Shown here: in pieces, positions 25,943-34,716 of the stretch
Layout: each line of letters opens with the position of its first letter
Numbering within the stretch: position 1 is the stretch's first letter
Made by a program: the position numbers and the translations under genes
The notes under the pieces: generated by a model
Seen by the model: the letters and a program-made list of their open reading frames with translations, nothing else
Database searches by the model: none
Told to the model about the DNA's origin: nothing
Assembly: GCA_035526505.1 (NCBI GenBank)
Contig: DATLCF010000002.1
Coordinates: 372,001-436,000 of the forward strand
Origin: DATLCF01 sp035526505
Lineage (GTDB): Bacteria; Patescibacteriota; Saccharimonadia; Saccharimonadales; UBA4665
Length of the DNA: 64,000 nucleotides
Reading direction: 5' to 3'

Positions 25943-26613
25943 TGTTACAAGTTACTGATATCAAGAAAATATTTACATCCGGCGACCACAAAGTCGCAGC
26001 CGTGGACGGCGTAAGCTTTACCGTGCCGGACGGGCAGTTTGCCTCCATTATCGGGCGCAGCGGCAGCGGCAAATCCACGCTGCTAAGCCTGTTGGGGGCG
26101 CTGGACAAACCCACCAGCGGCAGTATTGCGGTGGACGGCCAAGACATTGCTAAGCTGCACGACCGGGCGCTTACCGCTTACCGCGGCAAAAAAATCGGCT
26201 TTGTGTTCCAAAGTTACAACCTGGTGCCCAACCTGACGGCCCTCGAAAACGTCATACTGCCTATGGAATTTGCCAAGGTGCCTAAAAAACAGCGCGCCCA
26301 GCGCGCCCAAAGGCTACTAGAGCAAGTGGGCCTGGACGAAGTCAAGCAGCAACGCAAGCCTGGGCGGCTTAGCGGCGGCGAACAACAGCGCGTGGCCATT
26401 GCACGGGCGCTGGCCAACCAGCCCAAACTAATTTTGGCCGATGAACCCACTGGCAACCTGGACAGCCAAACCGGCAAAATGATTTTTGACCTGCTGCATA
26501 ACCTGGCCCGTACCGAACACACCACCATCCTGGCCGTAACCCACGATCTGTCCATTGCCGGCAAGACCGATAAAACATTCAGCCTGCAAGATGGCAGGCT
26601 CACGGAGCAGTAA
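25942..26613 (+). CDS. LolD/MacB-type ABC transporter ATP-binding protein
   Basis: In this 223-residue ABC ATPase, Walker A is GRSGSGKST (about 38-46), the signature LSGGEQQR lies near 143-150, Walker B (LILADEPTGNLDS) follows, and the H-loop (VTHD) lies near 201-204. This sequence class (LADEPTGNLD) is that of exporters working with FtsX-type permeases. The start ATG overlaps the permease stop (TAATG), so the two are made together. It is a paralogue of the ATPase at 47955-48833. Confidence 0.93.
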   Translation: MLQVTDIKKIFTSGDHKVAAVDGVSFTVPDGQFASIIGRSGSGKSTLLSLLGALDKPTSGSIAVDGQDIAKLHDRALTAYRGKKIGFVFQSYNLVPNLTALENVILPMEFAKVPKKQRAQRAQRLLEQVGLDEVKQQRKPGRLSGGEQQRVAIARALANQPKLILADEPTGNLDSQTGKMIFDLLHNLARTEHTTILAVTHDLSIAGKTDKTFSLQDGRLTEQ

Positions 26614-26614
26614 C

Positions 26615-27106
26615 ATGGAAGAATTTACCAAGCCCAAGCACAGCAGCACGCCTAAAAAAAATAACACTGGCAAACTTATCGGCGGAGCAGCAGCAATGTT
26701 GCTACTAGTGGTCATCAGCTTTTTTGGCGGCGTGCAGTATCAAAAAGGCCACCAAAAAACTACCGATACTGCCACTACCGGACAATTCAGTACTCCAGGT
26801 ATGGGGGGAGGCCCTGGCGGCCGCTTTACCAGCGACACTCGCGATTTTGGCACAGTCACTGCCATTAGCAGCACCAGCATTACGTTGCAAAACCCGCGCA
26901 CTAGCAGCAGTAAAACGTACAATATCACCAGCAGCACAACCATTACCAACAACGGCGCGGCAGCCACCTACAACGATATCAAGACCGGCGACACTGTAAT
27001 GGTTACTAAAGCCGACAGCACCTCCACCGATGCCACGCGCATTATGCTAAATCCCAGCTTTGGTGCACCGGACGAGGCTGATACACCCACAACTATAACC
27101 AACTAG
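26615..27106 (+). CDS. Membrane-anchored DUF5666-like OB-fold protein
   Basis: The 163-residue protein has a charged N-terminus, one membrane helix (about 21-42), a Gly-rich linker, then a beta-rich extracellular domain of about 80 residues. The DFGTVTAISSTSITL and TGDTVMVTK segments resemble DUF5666 small OB-like domains. It follows the ABC ATPase by one base and so belongs to the exporter operon. It may be the accessory component for export. The start at 26615 is chosen because an upstream ATG in the frame would overlap the ATPase by 59 bases. Confidence 0.7.
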   Translation: MEEFTKPKHSSTPKKNNTGKLIGGAAAMLLLVVISFFGGVQYQKGHQKTTDTATTGQFSTPGMGGGPGGRFTSDTRDFGTVTAISSTSITLQNPRTSSSKTYNITSSTTITNNGAAATYNDIKTGDTVMVTKADSTSTDATRIMLNPSFGAPDEADTPTTITN

Positions 27107-27142
27107 CTAGCGCACCTGGGCCGCGTTTGCTACAGTTAAAGC

Positions 27143-28369
27143 ATGAGCGGCAAATTTACAACATGGGCCTTTGCCATTGTAGGTGCCGAACTGTTAGTAC
27201 TTATTGGTGTCATTACCTGGGCGGCTACCAAGGACGTTCAGGCGCCCAGCACAAACACTAAAACCACCAACACCATTACCCAAAAAACGCCAAAGATTAC
27301 GCCCGCGCTCATTACCACCGGCCTGGCTGCGCCCACCGACATTGCCAGCACACCAGATAAGGCCGATGCACGGCTGTTTGTAACCGAGCGTGCAGGCACT
27401 ATCCGTATTGTTACCGGCCAACACCAATTATTGGGTACACCGTTTTTGGACATTAGCGGCAAAGTACGCGGCGAAGGCGAAATGGGTTTGCTGGGGCTGG
27501 CTTTCCACCCCAAATTCAGCCAAAACGGTTTTTTCTATATCAATTATGTTACCAAAGACCAAACTACAGTGATTACACGCTACAAAGTATCAGCCCAAAC
27601 CAACCAAGCCGATCCCAACAGCGAAAAGATACTGCTAACCGTTAAGCAGCCGTACCCTAACCACAACGGCGGCCAGGTGGCCTTTGGTCCAGACGGCTAT
27701 TTGTACATTGGCTTGGGCGATGGCGGCAGTGCAGGCGACCCGGAAAACCGCGCCCAGGACAAAACTACTATCTTGGGTAAAATGCTGCGCATCGACGTAA
27801 ACAAAGGCGACCCCTACGCCGTACCAGCCGACAACCCGTTTAGACAAACCGCTGGCGCCAAGCCGGAAATATGGGCTACGGGCCTACGCAATCCCTGGCG
27901 ATTCAGCTTTGATGGCGCAAATGGCGATCTATACATTGCCGATGTAGGCCAAAGCGTATCAGAAGAGCTGGACGTACAAAAGGCAAAGAGCAAGGGCGGC
28001 GAAAACTACGGTTGGCGTTGCTATGAAGGTAGCAAACCATTCAATACCACCCAAAACTGCCTGGGCGCCAGCCAATACACTGCGCCCGTACTGGAATACG
28101 ACCATAACGAAAAGCGCTGTTCGATTACCGGCGGCTATGTGTACCGCGGGAGCAAGCAAGCGGCACTTGCGGGCAAGTACTTTTACGGCGATTATTGCAG
28201 CGGCCAGTTGTTTTATGCCACTAATCAAAGCGGTATATGGAAACAAACCCTGGCTGCCAGCACGCCATACGCTATTAGTACGTTTGGACAAGATAGCAGC
28301 GGGGAACTGTACTTTGCCGACCTGGATAACGGCAGTGTCTATCACCTAGAAGACAGTGCTAATAACTAG
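27143..28369 (+). CDS. PQQ-dependent sugar dehydrogenase-like (GSDH/Hedgehog-propeller) protein
   Basis: The 408-residue protein has an N-terminal membrane helix (about 8-27), then a six-bladed beta-propeller of the glucose/sorbosone dehydrogenase type. Signs are AAPTDIASTPD near 58-68, GLLGLAFHPKF near 114-124, FGPDGYLYIGLGDGGS near 175-190, RNPWRFSFD near 250-258 and GGENYGWRCYEG near 284-295. Family members oxidise aldose sugars with PQQ. PQQ synthesis genes are not in the window, so it may use scavenged cofactor or have another role. TACAGT at 27131-27136, six bases before the ATG, suggests a leaderless mRNA. It overlaps the next convergent gene by 11 bases. Confidence 0.85.
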   Translation: MSGKFTTWAFAIVGAELLVLIGVITWAATKDVQAPSTNTKTTNTITQKTPKITPALITTGLAAPTDIASTPDKADARLFVTERAGTIRIVTGQHQLLGTPFLDISGKVRGEGEMGLLGLAFHPKFSQNGFFYINYVTKDQTTVITRYKVSAQTNQADPNSEKILLTVKQPYPNHNGGQVAFGPDGYLYIGLGDGGSAGDPENRAQDKTTILGKMLRIDVNKGDPYAVPADNPFRQTAGAKPEIWATGLRNPWRFSFDGANGDLYIADVGQSVSEELDVQKAKSKGGENYGWRCYEGSKPFNTTQNCLGASQYTAPVLEYDHNEKRCSITGGYVYRGSKQAALAGKYFYGDYCSGQLFYATNQSGIWKQTLAASTPYAISTFGQDSSGELYFADLDNGSVYHLEDSANN

Positions 28370-29096
28370 GCGGGCAGGCGTAGTCGCGGTCGAGCACTTC
28401 GATATATTGCGTTAGCCATGTGCCGCCGCCGGTAAAATCGTGGCCGGTACACCACGCCAGGGCAGTGGCGCGGTCGTATGTACCAGTGGCCACCCAACTG
28501 GGCCAGTGGCCAGGGCGCCAGCTGCCGGTAATTTTGTCCCACTGGCCAGGGTACGAATAGATGCCGATAGTTACAACCACCACATACCGTTCGATCGCAT
28601 CAGCCATACCTTGTATGGATGCACGGTTGGCGAGCACATTTGTTTCGCTCCAACTATTTTCGATCTCGACATCTAGCCACCACATACTTGCATGTATATT
28701 TTGCTGTGCCGCCGCCTTGACCGCATATTTGCCAGCATTGTAACCCCAGTTGTAGGCCAGACAATTTTCGTCGTCGGTTGCGCAGTGCCTGGGCCAGCCG
28801 GCATACTTTTGGGCTTTGGCCAGGCCCGCATAGCCGGTATTGCTATATAGCGACAAATGCTTGAACCAGGCCGCTTCCACAGGTAGGCAAGGATTGGTAT
28901 GGAAGTTTAACCCGCCCGTAGCGCCCACAATACCCCAGGCAGCGCCGCGTGCCAGCGTAGACACGCAGTTATTGTTCGGCCAGGAAACGTCAAAGCCGGT
29001 CGAGTCCTGCAAATATGGGTTCAGCGCTGCGGCCTGTACAGGGTATGCTATCAATGCGCTGCTTGCCACTATTACTAATAAAATTTTAAGCTTCAT
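28359..29096 (-). CDS. Secreted TIM-barrel (GH25/DUF1906-like) protein
   Basis: The 245-residue protein has a signal peptide (1-22). The mature part begins GFDVSWPNNNC and contains WWLDVEIENSW, where the DVE-type segment resembles the acidic pair of GH25-like lysozyme barrels. It ends with YIEVLDRDYAC. Four or more Cys suggest disulfides. Distant relation to GH25 or DUF1906 cell-wall hydrolases is likely, but catalytic residues are not confirmed. Such a protein could trim peptidoglycan of the host or of the cell itself. Confidence 0.6.
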   Translation of the reverse strand: MKLKILLVIVASSALIAYPVQAAALNPYLQDSTGFDVSWPNNNCVSTLARGAAWGIVGATGGLNFHTNPCLPVEAAWFKHLSLYSNTGYAGLAKAQKYAGWPRHCATDDENCLAYNWGYNAGKYAVKAAAQQNIHASMWWLDVEIENSWSETNVLANRASIQGMADAIERYVVVVTIGIYSYPGQWDKITGSWRPGHWPSWVATGTYDRATALAWCTGHDFTGGGTWLTQYIEVLDRDYACPPSY

Positions 29097-29177
29097 CTAA
29101 GCATCCAGCCTTATACTTCTATTATATCCGGTTATGTAAACGGCTGTTTTGCCATATAATAGGGAGCGTAACACGTT

Positions 29178-30380
29178 ATGCGCCGCAAGAAACACACTAA
29201 AAAGCCATTGCCCAACGACCATCAGGGCCCATACGAAGTGAACCGGGCATTGCCAAATGATGCGTACGGCCCATCCAATCGCCAGCTGGAACACGAATAT
29301 AAAAAACGCACTCGCTCGTGGAAAACAATACTCAAGCGTACCCTGATTATCATAGTAACTATCGTATTGTTGGGCGCCCTGTGGGTTGGCTTTAAGTTTG
29401 GTTGGAACCTGGCCAAAATATTTGGTTGGAAAAACCTAACAACCGCACTGCTGCCCACCAAATTAAAAGGCGAAAATACTGGGCGGGTGAATATTTTGCT
29501 AGCCGGCAATTCGGCTGACGATAGCGGCCATGCCGGTGCCAACTTGACCGACTCTATTATGGTGGTTAGCGTTGACACCAAAAACAATACCGCATTTTTG
29601 CTAAGTATTCCGCGCGACCTATATGTTAGTATCCCGAATAACGGCTATGCCAAAATTAACGAAACCTACCAGGACGGCGAAAACGACAACTTTAGCGAAA
29701 GCGGATATCCCAAGGGGGGTATGGGCTTACTGGAAAAAGTCGTATCCCAAAAATTGGGCCTGACCATCCATTATTACGCGCTGGTCGATTACGCTGCGCT
29801 GGAAAATGCCGTTAATGCCGTGGGTGGTATTACAGTTAACATCCAAAGTTCAGATCCGCGCGGGCTGTACGACCCCAGCTTGGATCTCAAAACCGGCAAA
29901 CCGTTGGTCGACCTTAGCAATGGTACACAAACCTTAAACGGGCGCGCCGCACTTAATCTGTCACGGGCGCGCGGTAATTCGTACTATTCGTATGGTTTTC
30001 CGCTGAGCGACTTCAACCGTACCCAAAACCAACGCATGATTCTTATTGGGCTCAAAGACAAAGCCACCAGCGTAAGTACGCTCTCTAATCCGGCCAAATT
30101 AGGTGAATTAGCCGACTCGTTTGGCGACAATGTTAAGACCGACATGCAACTCAAGGAAGTTCGCCGGCTGTATAGCATAATTAAAAAGGTCAAAAACAGT
30201 GACATCAAGTCCGAAGGCCTCAACAGCGCCAATGGCAAGAACTTACTAGGCAGTTACCGCACATCAAGCGGCCAAAGTGCATTGGTGCCAGCCGCCGGTC
30301 TGGACGACTACACCGAAATCCAGGCATTCATTACCCAGCTGACCACACCGCCCAAAACGGATACCAAGGGCAGCCAGTAG
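29178..30380 (+). CDS. LytR-CpsA-Psr (LCP) family phosphotransferase
   Basis: The 400-residue protein has a cytoplasmic basic N-terminus (1-55), one membrane helix (about 56-76), and the extracellular LCP domain (about 105-330). The conserved features are RVNILLAG near 108, TDSIMVVSVD, the SIPRDLYV segment with its essential Arg, and YAKINETY. LCP enzymes transfer undecaprenyl-linked glycans (teichoic acid or arabinogalactan types) to peptidoglycan. TATAAT is at 29155-29160 and AGGGAG at 29161 gives a ribosome-binding site. This supports a Gram-positive-type envelope. Confidence 0.92.
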   Translation: MRRKKHTKKPLPNDHQGPYEVNRALPNDAYGPSNRQLEHEYKKRTRSWKTILKRTLIIIVTIVLLGALWVGFKFGWNLAKIFGWKNLTTALLPTKLKGENTGRVNILLAGNSADDSGHAGANLTDSIMVVSVDTKNNTAFLLSIPRDLYVSIPNNGYAKINETYQDGENDNFSESGYPKGGMGLLEKVVSQKLGLTIHYYALVDYAALENAVNAVGGITVNIQSSDPRGLYDPSLDLKTGKPLVDLSNGTQTLNGRAALNLSRARGNSYYSYGFPLSDFNRTQNQRMILIGLKDKATSVSTLSNPAKLGELADSFGDNVKTDMQLKEVRRLYSIIKKVKNSDIKSEGLNSANGKNLLGSYRTSSGQSALVPAAGLDDYTEIQAFITQLTTPPKTDTKGSQ

Positions 30381-30431
30381 CAAGTGGTACTGTAAGTGGG
30401 CATACGTTGTACTTTAGGGTACAATTGGGAT

Positions 30432-30791
30432 ATGATTTTTGAGCTCTTCCGCTGGTGGTATGGCCCGGGCTGGGTGCTGGCCATGCGGCGCTGCGTAACC
30501 TGGGTAGCCAGTGTTGAGCGATCGTTTTCGTTGCTTATATTGCTACGCACGTTGTTTGCGCCCTGGCGGCGCATTTTAACACCGCGTGGCCGATCATTGG
30601 ATGCCAAAATTCAGGCCTTGCTGGATAACTTTGTATCGCGCATTATCGGGTCAGTGGTACGCTCCGGCGTAATCATTGCTGCTGCGGTTTCTATAACTGG
30701 CGTATTTCTGTTCGGCGTGGTTTGTGCGGCTGTATGGCCGTTGCTGCCCGCCGTAATCGTATATGGCATTGTACGGAGTATTATCGGATGA
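30432..30791 (+). CDS. Small membrane protein encoded with the membrane-anchored Clp ATPase
   Basis: The 119-residue protein has hydrophobic stretches near 30-45 and two helices at about 72-95 and 97-115, and is basic around residues 44-58. No family is recognised. The start at 30432 rather than an upstream ATG is supported by TACAAT at 30420-30425, six bases before it. Its last four bases overlap the ATG of the Clp gene (ATGA), so the two are translationally coupled. It may be a membrane adaptor or substrate-delivery partner for the ATPase (inference). Confidence 0.6.
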   Translation: MIFELFRWWYGPGWVLAMRRCVTWVASVERSFSLLILLRTLFAPWRRILTPRGRSLDAKIQALLDNFVSRIIGSVVRSGVIIAAAVSITGVFLFGVVCAAVWPLLPAVIVYGIVRSIIG

Positions 30792-33202
30792 ATAACGCCC
30801 CGATATCTACCGAACTCAATCTTAAAAGTGCTCGTGCGCACAAAGCTCGCTTAAGTGGCAGGATTAACAAAAACACTGCCGCACTAGCCGGTTTAAGCGC
30901 CGCGCTTTTGGGCATTGCCGCCTTGTACAGCCTGGCATTTGGTGAACTGCCGCGGCTAGGATATCTGGCCCTTAGCCTGGCCGCATTTTGCGCCATGCTG
31001 GCATTTTGGCACCGTTACGATCTGCGCGATGTACCGCCGCACCTGCCGCCCAAACAGCTGGACGACATTCTGGAGCCCGAATTGCTGGCCCACTTGCCAT
31101 CGCAACTAACGCCGCGCAGCGCCTGGGATGCCGCAGCCAAAAACTGGCAAACCAAGTTCCTATGCAACCACTTGTTACTACACCCCGATTCTATTGCCGA
31201 CGGGCTAAGCCCCAACGAACACGATATGCAGATAGTGTGGAATCAGGCCCTTGATCTAATGACGCACACTGCTGGTGCGCAACTGGGGGCCGGCACCTTA
31301 GCCGCAGCACTACTTATTAGTTCGCCGGCAATCGAATCCTTTTTGACTCAGAATAAATTGGGCAAAGCCGATGTAGTTGAAGTGCACAGCTGGTTGGAGC
31401 GCCAAATCGGTTATATGAATGAGCCCAAACCCTATTTTGGTGGCATTGGCCGCGACTGGGCCATGGGCTTTACGCCCAAACTGGACCAGTTCGGCCAGAA
31501 CATTAGCGCTAATATCGAACACAACGGCGGCTACAAACGCTTTATTTCGCACGCAGATGTAGTGACTGGTATTGTAAATAATCTGGAACGCGGCTCGGCC
31601 GTAGCACTCGTGGGCCCAGCTGGCGTAGGTAAAACCGAGCTGGTTTATGCCTTGGCCGATCATTTGCTTGAAGGCAAAGCGCCCAATCTGCAGTACTATC
31701 AAATCTTTAGCCTGAACGCCTCGGCTATTCTATCGGCAAGCGGACATCAGTTGGAAAGCATGATGCTGAACCTGTTTGGCGAAGCAGTCATGGCCGGCAA
31801 TATCATTTTGTTTTTGGACGAAGCCCAGCTGTTCTTCGGCAGCGGAGTAGGGGCGTTCGATATGAGCCAGCTGCTATTGCCCGTTCTCAAAAACCGCCGG
31901 CTCAAAATTATCGCCTCGTTTGCCCCTAACGACTGGCAACGACTGCGCACTGCTAACGAATCACTGGCCTCTGGCTTTGCACCAGTAATGGTGGGTGAGC
32001 CCACACCCGAAGCCACCCTTAAGGTGCTAGAAGACAGTTCCATTATGCTGGAGCGCCGTAACAATTTGCTGGTAAGCTACGAAGCCATCCGCGAAGCCTA
32101 CCGCTTAAGCGGCCAATACATGCAGGAAGACAGCTACCCGGGCAAAGCCCTGAATCTGCTGGAACAAGCCGTGCCCTATGCCAACGACAAAGTACTGTGG
32201 CCGGAAACCGTACAATCGGCGCTGGAAAAAATGCGCGGCGTACGTGTGAGCCAGGCAGCCGCACCAGAGGCAGATATGCTGCTCCACCTGGAAGATCGTA
32301 TTCATGAACGCATGATTAACCAAGTAGCGGCTGTAAACGTTATTGCCAGCGCCCTGCGGCGCGGCCGGGCAGGGGTGGCCAACCCTAAACGCCCGGTAGG
32401 CAGCTTTTTGTTCCTGGGCCCCACAGGTGTTGGTAAAACCGAGCTTGCGCGCTCACTGGCCTCGGTATATTTTGGCGACGAGCACCAAATGGTACGGCTG
32501 GATATGAGCGAATACCAACGTCCCGAAGATGTCACACGGTTGTTAGCTACAGGGGCGCATGCCGACCACAGCTTATTAATGTCCATTCGCCAGCAACCCT
32601 TTGCCGTGGTGCTGTTGGACGAAGTCGAAAAAGCCCACCCTAATATTCTGAACCTACTGCTACAAATGCTAGACGAAGGGCAGCTAACCGACGAAGCGGG
32701 CAAACCGGCATCGTTCCGCAGCGCTATTATTATTGCTACCTCCAATGCCGGTGCCACAGATATTATCGAACGTGTGCGTGCCGGCGGCGGGCTAGACGAC
32801 ACATTCGAGCGCCCATTAGTAAACAAGCTGATTAGTTCCGGCCAGTTCAAGCCGGAACTAATCAACCGTTTTGACGAAGTGGTACTGTTCCGCCCGCTAA
32901 ACCTGCAGGAAATGACCCAGGTGGCGCAACTGATGCTGGGCGAAGTCAACCGCACCCTGGCCAACCAAAACATCAGTGTGCAGCTTACACCTGCAGCCTT
33001 GCAGGCCGTAGCAACAGCCGGCTACGATCCCGAATTTGGCGCACGCCCCATGCGCCGCATCATCCAAAAGACCGTAGAAAACGCCGTAGCCGTCAAGATC
33101 CTAGGCGGCCAAGCCAGTGCGGGCAGTGTCATAACCCTGGATGTGCCCGACTTGGCATTGCCTAATGCAGCGGTAGCCCCACCAAATCCATCATCGCAGT
33201 AA
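30788..33202 (+). CDS. Membrane-anchored ClpC/ClpB-type double AAA+ ATPase
   Basis: In this 804-residue protein, residues 31-50 and 56-75 form two membrane helices. A helical Clp-N-like domain lies at about 95-205. AAA domain 1 has Walker A GPAGVGKT (276-283) and Walker B with LFLDEAQ (341-347). AAA domain 2 has Walker A GPTGVGKT (544-551), Walker B VVLLDEVEK (607-615) and the C-terminal D2-small domain (FGARPMRRIIQ near 760). No clear IGF/LGF ClpP-docking loop is seen, and no clpP is in the window, so it may be a disaggregase or unfoldase at the membrane. It forms an operon with the small membrane protein before it. Confidence 0.9.
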   Translation: MNNAPISTELNLKSARAHKARLSGRINKNTAALAGLSAALLGIAALYSLAFGELPRLGYLALSLAAFCAMLAFWHRYDLRDVPPHLPPKQLDDILEPELLAHLPSQLTPRSAWDAAAKNWQTKFLCNHLLLHPDSIADGLSPNEHDMQIVWNQALDLMTHTAGAQLGAGTLAAALLISSPAIESFLTQNKLGKADVVEVHSWLERQIGYMNEPKPYFGGIGRDWAMGFTPKLDQFGQNISANIEHNGGYKRFISHADVVTGIVNNLERGSAVALVGPAGVGKTELVYALADHLLEGKAPNLQYYQIFSLNASAILSASGHQLESMMLNLFGEAVMAGNIILFLDEAQLFFGSGVGAFDMSQLLLPVLKNRRLKIIASFAPNDWQRLRTANESLASGFAPVMVGEPTPEATLKVLEDSSIMLERRNNLLVSYEAIREAYRLSGQYMQEDSYPGKALNLLEQAVPYANDKVLWPETVQSALEKMRGVRVSQAAAPEADMLLHLEDRIHERMINQVAAVNVIASALRRGRAGVANPKRPVGSFLFLGPTGVGKTELARSLASVYFGDEHQMVRLDMSEYQRPEDVTRLLATGAHADHSLLMSIRQQPFAVVLLDEVEKAHPNILNLLLQMLDEGQLTDEAGKPASFRSAIIIATSNAGATDIIERVRAGGGLDDTFERPLVNKLISSGQFKPELINRFDEVVLFRPLNLQEMTQVAQLMLGEVNRTLANQNISVQLTPAALQAVATAGYDPEFGARPMRRIIQKTVENAVAVKILGGQASAGSVITLDVPDLALPNAAVAPPNPSSQ

Positions 33203-33203
33203 A

Positions 33204-33235
33204 AATAACATGAGATTTTAATCCCTCGTGTTATT
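33204..33235. terminator. Bidirectional terminator between Clp ATPase and DUF4082 gene
   Basis: AATAACATGAG (33204-33214) pairs with CTCGTGTTATT (33225-33235), one G-U pair included. The minus strand continues with TTTTTA, and the plus strand with AAATTT. It sits two bases after the Clp stop and serves both convergent genes. Confidence 0.7.
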
Positions 33236-33253
33236 AAATTTGATAATACCTGC

Positions 33254-34687
33254 TTACGGTATATAGAAGTCGACATCGACTCCATACCATGCGGCATGGC
33301 TCGAACGTGTACTGGGATACTGAAAGCTACTGTCCAGACTATACACACCATTTGGAGTAGTGCCTGAATCTGCTACTGCCGTCAAGGATGACCCTGTGTC
33401 GTGAACTAAACTACTCAAGGTATTATTTGTGTATGCTTCTAACCCATTTGGAGCAAAATAACCAATAACGTAGTCATGGTTTGCATCTACGTCCACAGGA
33501 GAAGTAAACCGTACATCCGTCCAGCCTACTTGGGCATTACCACTTGGCACTGTGCGAGAGGCTAATAACGTACCGTCGTTGTCCCAAAGCCCTACCTTGA
33601 AGTTACCAGATGAGGGGATAGTACTACTATCCGTCCGATAGTAACGTACGCCCCAGACCTTACCGGCAGTGTTTGCGTTCCATCGCATCCCTACAGTAAC
33701 AGGTGTCGTCTGGCCCGTATCCGTTGCCGCTGGGTTAGTACTAAAGATGTGATTCAGTGATTGGGAAGCAGTAGAAACTTGCGCCGAACTATCTGTCGAA
33801 AGATTACCGCAATAATCTTGATTCTTTACTGAGTACGTATAGGTTCGCCCTGGAAGGGCGGTAGGATCATTCGGCACATCCGTCCATGAAGTTTGGCCCC
33901 CGGCCTGCACCCCTACAGTCGCTGCACCCTCTTCACTGGAAGTACGAGTAATGATCGTATGCGCCGGGGTGGCAGTTGACGGGATATTATTAGCATCATA
34001 CCCCGGTGATGCCCAGTTAATGGCTGGGCCTGCAGCAGTATCCGTTGCGGTTACGGCACCAGGGGCACTAGGGGCCACGTCGTCTTTCAGAATAGGCGAA
34101 ATCCAATAGTTGGTAGTTGTGTAGTGGGTAGGTTTAACTGTACGATCTGTTGTATATTCGTAGACACCACTGTTGCCCTGATCGATAGAAATTATACCGT
34201 CCTCATCGCCAAAACCATGGTTCTCAAAGCTATTGATTCCACCTGCAGAACCTCCATCTGCTGCATAGTGTCCGTGCGGAAAATGCATCCATAATAAATA
34301 CGTATGCCCACCAATTACTTCTTCTTGAGGCACGAACGGGAATGTTTTCCAGCCGGAACTGAAGTCTGATCCATTCGTAGAGCCACCACCATTGCTCGTG
34401 TTGCTTGTTAGATCCCAAATACCTACGCCCAGTGGCCCATAGTTATCGGCTCCTTTGTAGTATTTAACGCCTATCATCCTTCCAGCGCCCCGCACTGTAA
34501 ATTTAACACCCACACTCACTGCGTCTGGATCGTTAAAATTAGTGTTGTTAGGTGTAAGGGAGGACAGGAGATCAATTGGACACGTTGATATGGCATTTAC
34601 TTGAGGTACAGGAACAGCCAAAGATAGGCTCATAACAATCGCTATCAATCCTATAGTTACTCTAGACACTTTTAATTTGTTTAACAT
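33254..34687 (-). CDS. Secreted DUF4082 surface protein with two DUF4082 and one FN3-like domain
   Basis: The 477-residue protein has a signal peptide (1-31). Domain 1 (about 45-195) and domain 3 (about 310-477) share the DUF4082 signature: a GVKF/GMRW start, GVKYY/GVRYY with K-G/R-T, and a terminal YGVDVDF strand. Between them lies an FN3-like domain (about 205-305) with APSAPGAVTATD and a two-Cys segment. Ser, Thr, Gly, Asn and Asp are abundant, as in cell-surface or adhesin domains. No LPXTG anchor is seen at the C-terminus, so attachment is unknown. It is the third gene of a minus-strand surface cluster. Confidence 0.85.
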   Translation of the reverse strand: MLNKLKVSRVTIGLIAIVMSLSLAVPVPQVNAISTCPIDLLSSLTPNNTNFNDPDAVSVGVKFTVRGAGRMIGVKYYKGADNYGPLGVGIWDLTSNTSNGGGSTNGSDFSSGWKTFPFVPQEEVIGGHTYLLWMHFPHGHYAADGGSAGGINSFENHGFGDEDGIISIDQGNSGVYEYTTDRTVKPTHYTTTNYWISPILKDDVAPSAPGAVTATDTAAGPAINWASPGYDANNIPSTATPAHTIITRTSSEEGAATVGVQAGGQTSWTDVPNDPTALPGRTYTYSVKNQDYCGNLSTDSSAQVSTASQSLNHIFSTNPAATDTGQTTPVTVGMRWNANTAGKVWGVRYYRTDSSTIPSSGNFKVGLWDNDGTLLASRTVPSGNAQVGWTDVRFTSPVDVDANHDYVIGYFAPNGLEAYTNNTLSSLVHDTGSSLTAVADSGTTPNGVYSLDSSFQYPSTRSSHAAWYGVDVDFYIP

Positions 34688-34716
34688 AACCCACCTTTAA
34701 TGAAACATTAATTACA

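Noticed and set aside
32302..32973. Minus-strand frame of 223 codons inside the Clp ATPase
   Set aside because: Antisense to the second AAA domain, Ser-rich and without homology signals.
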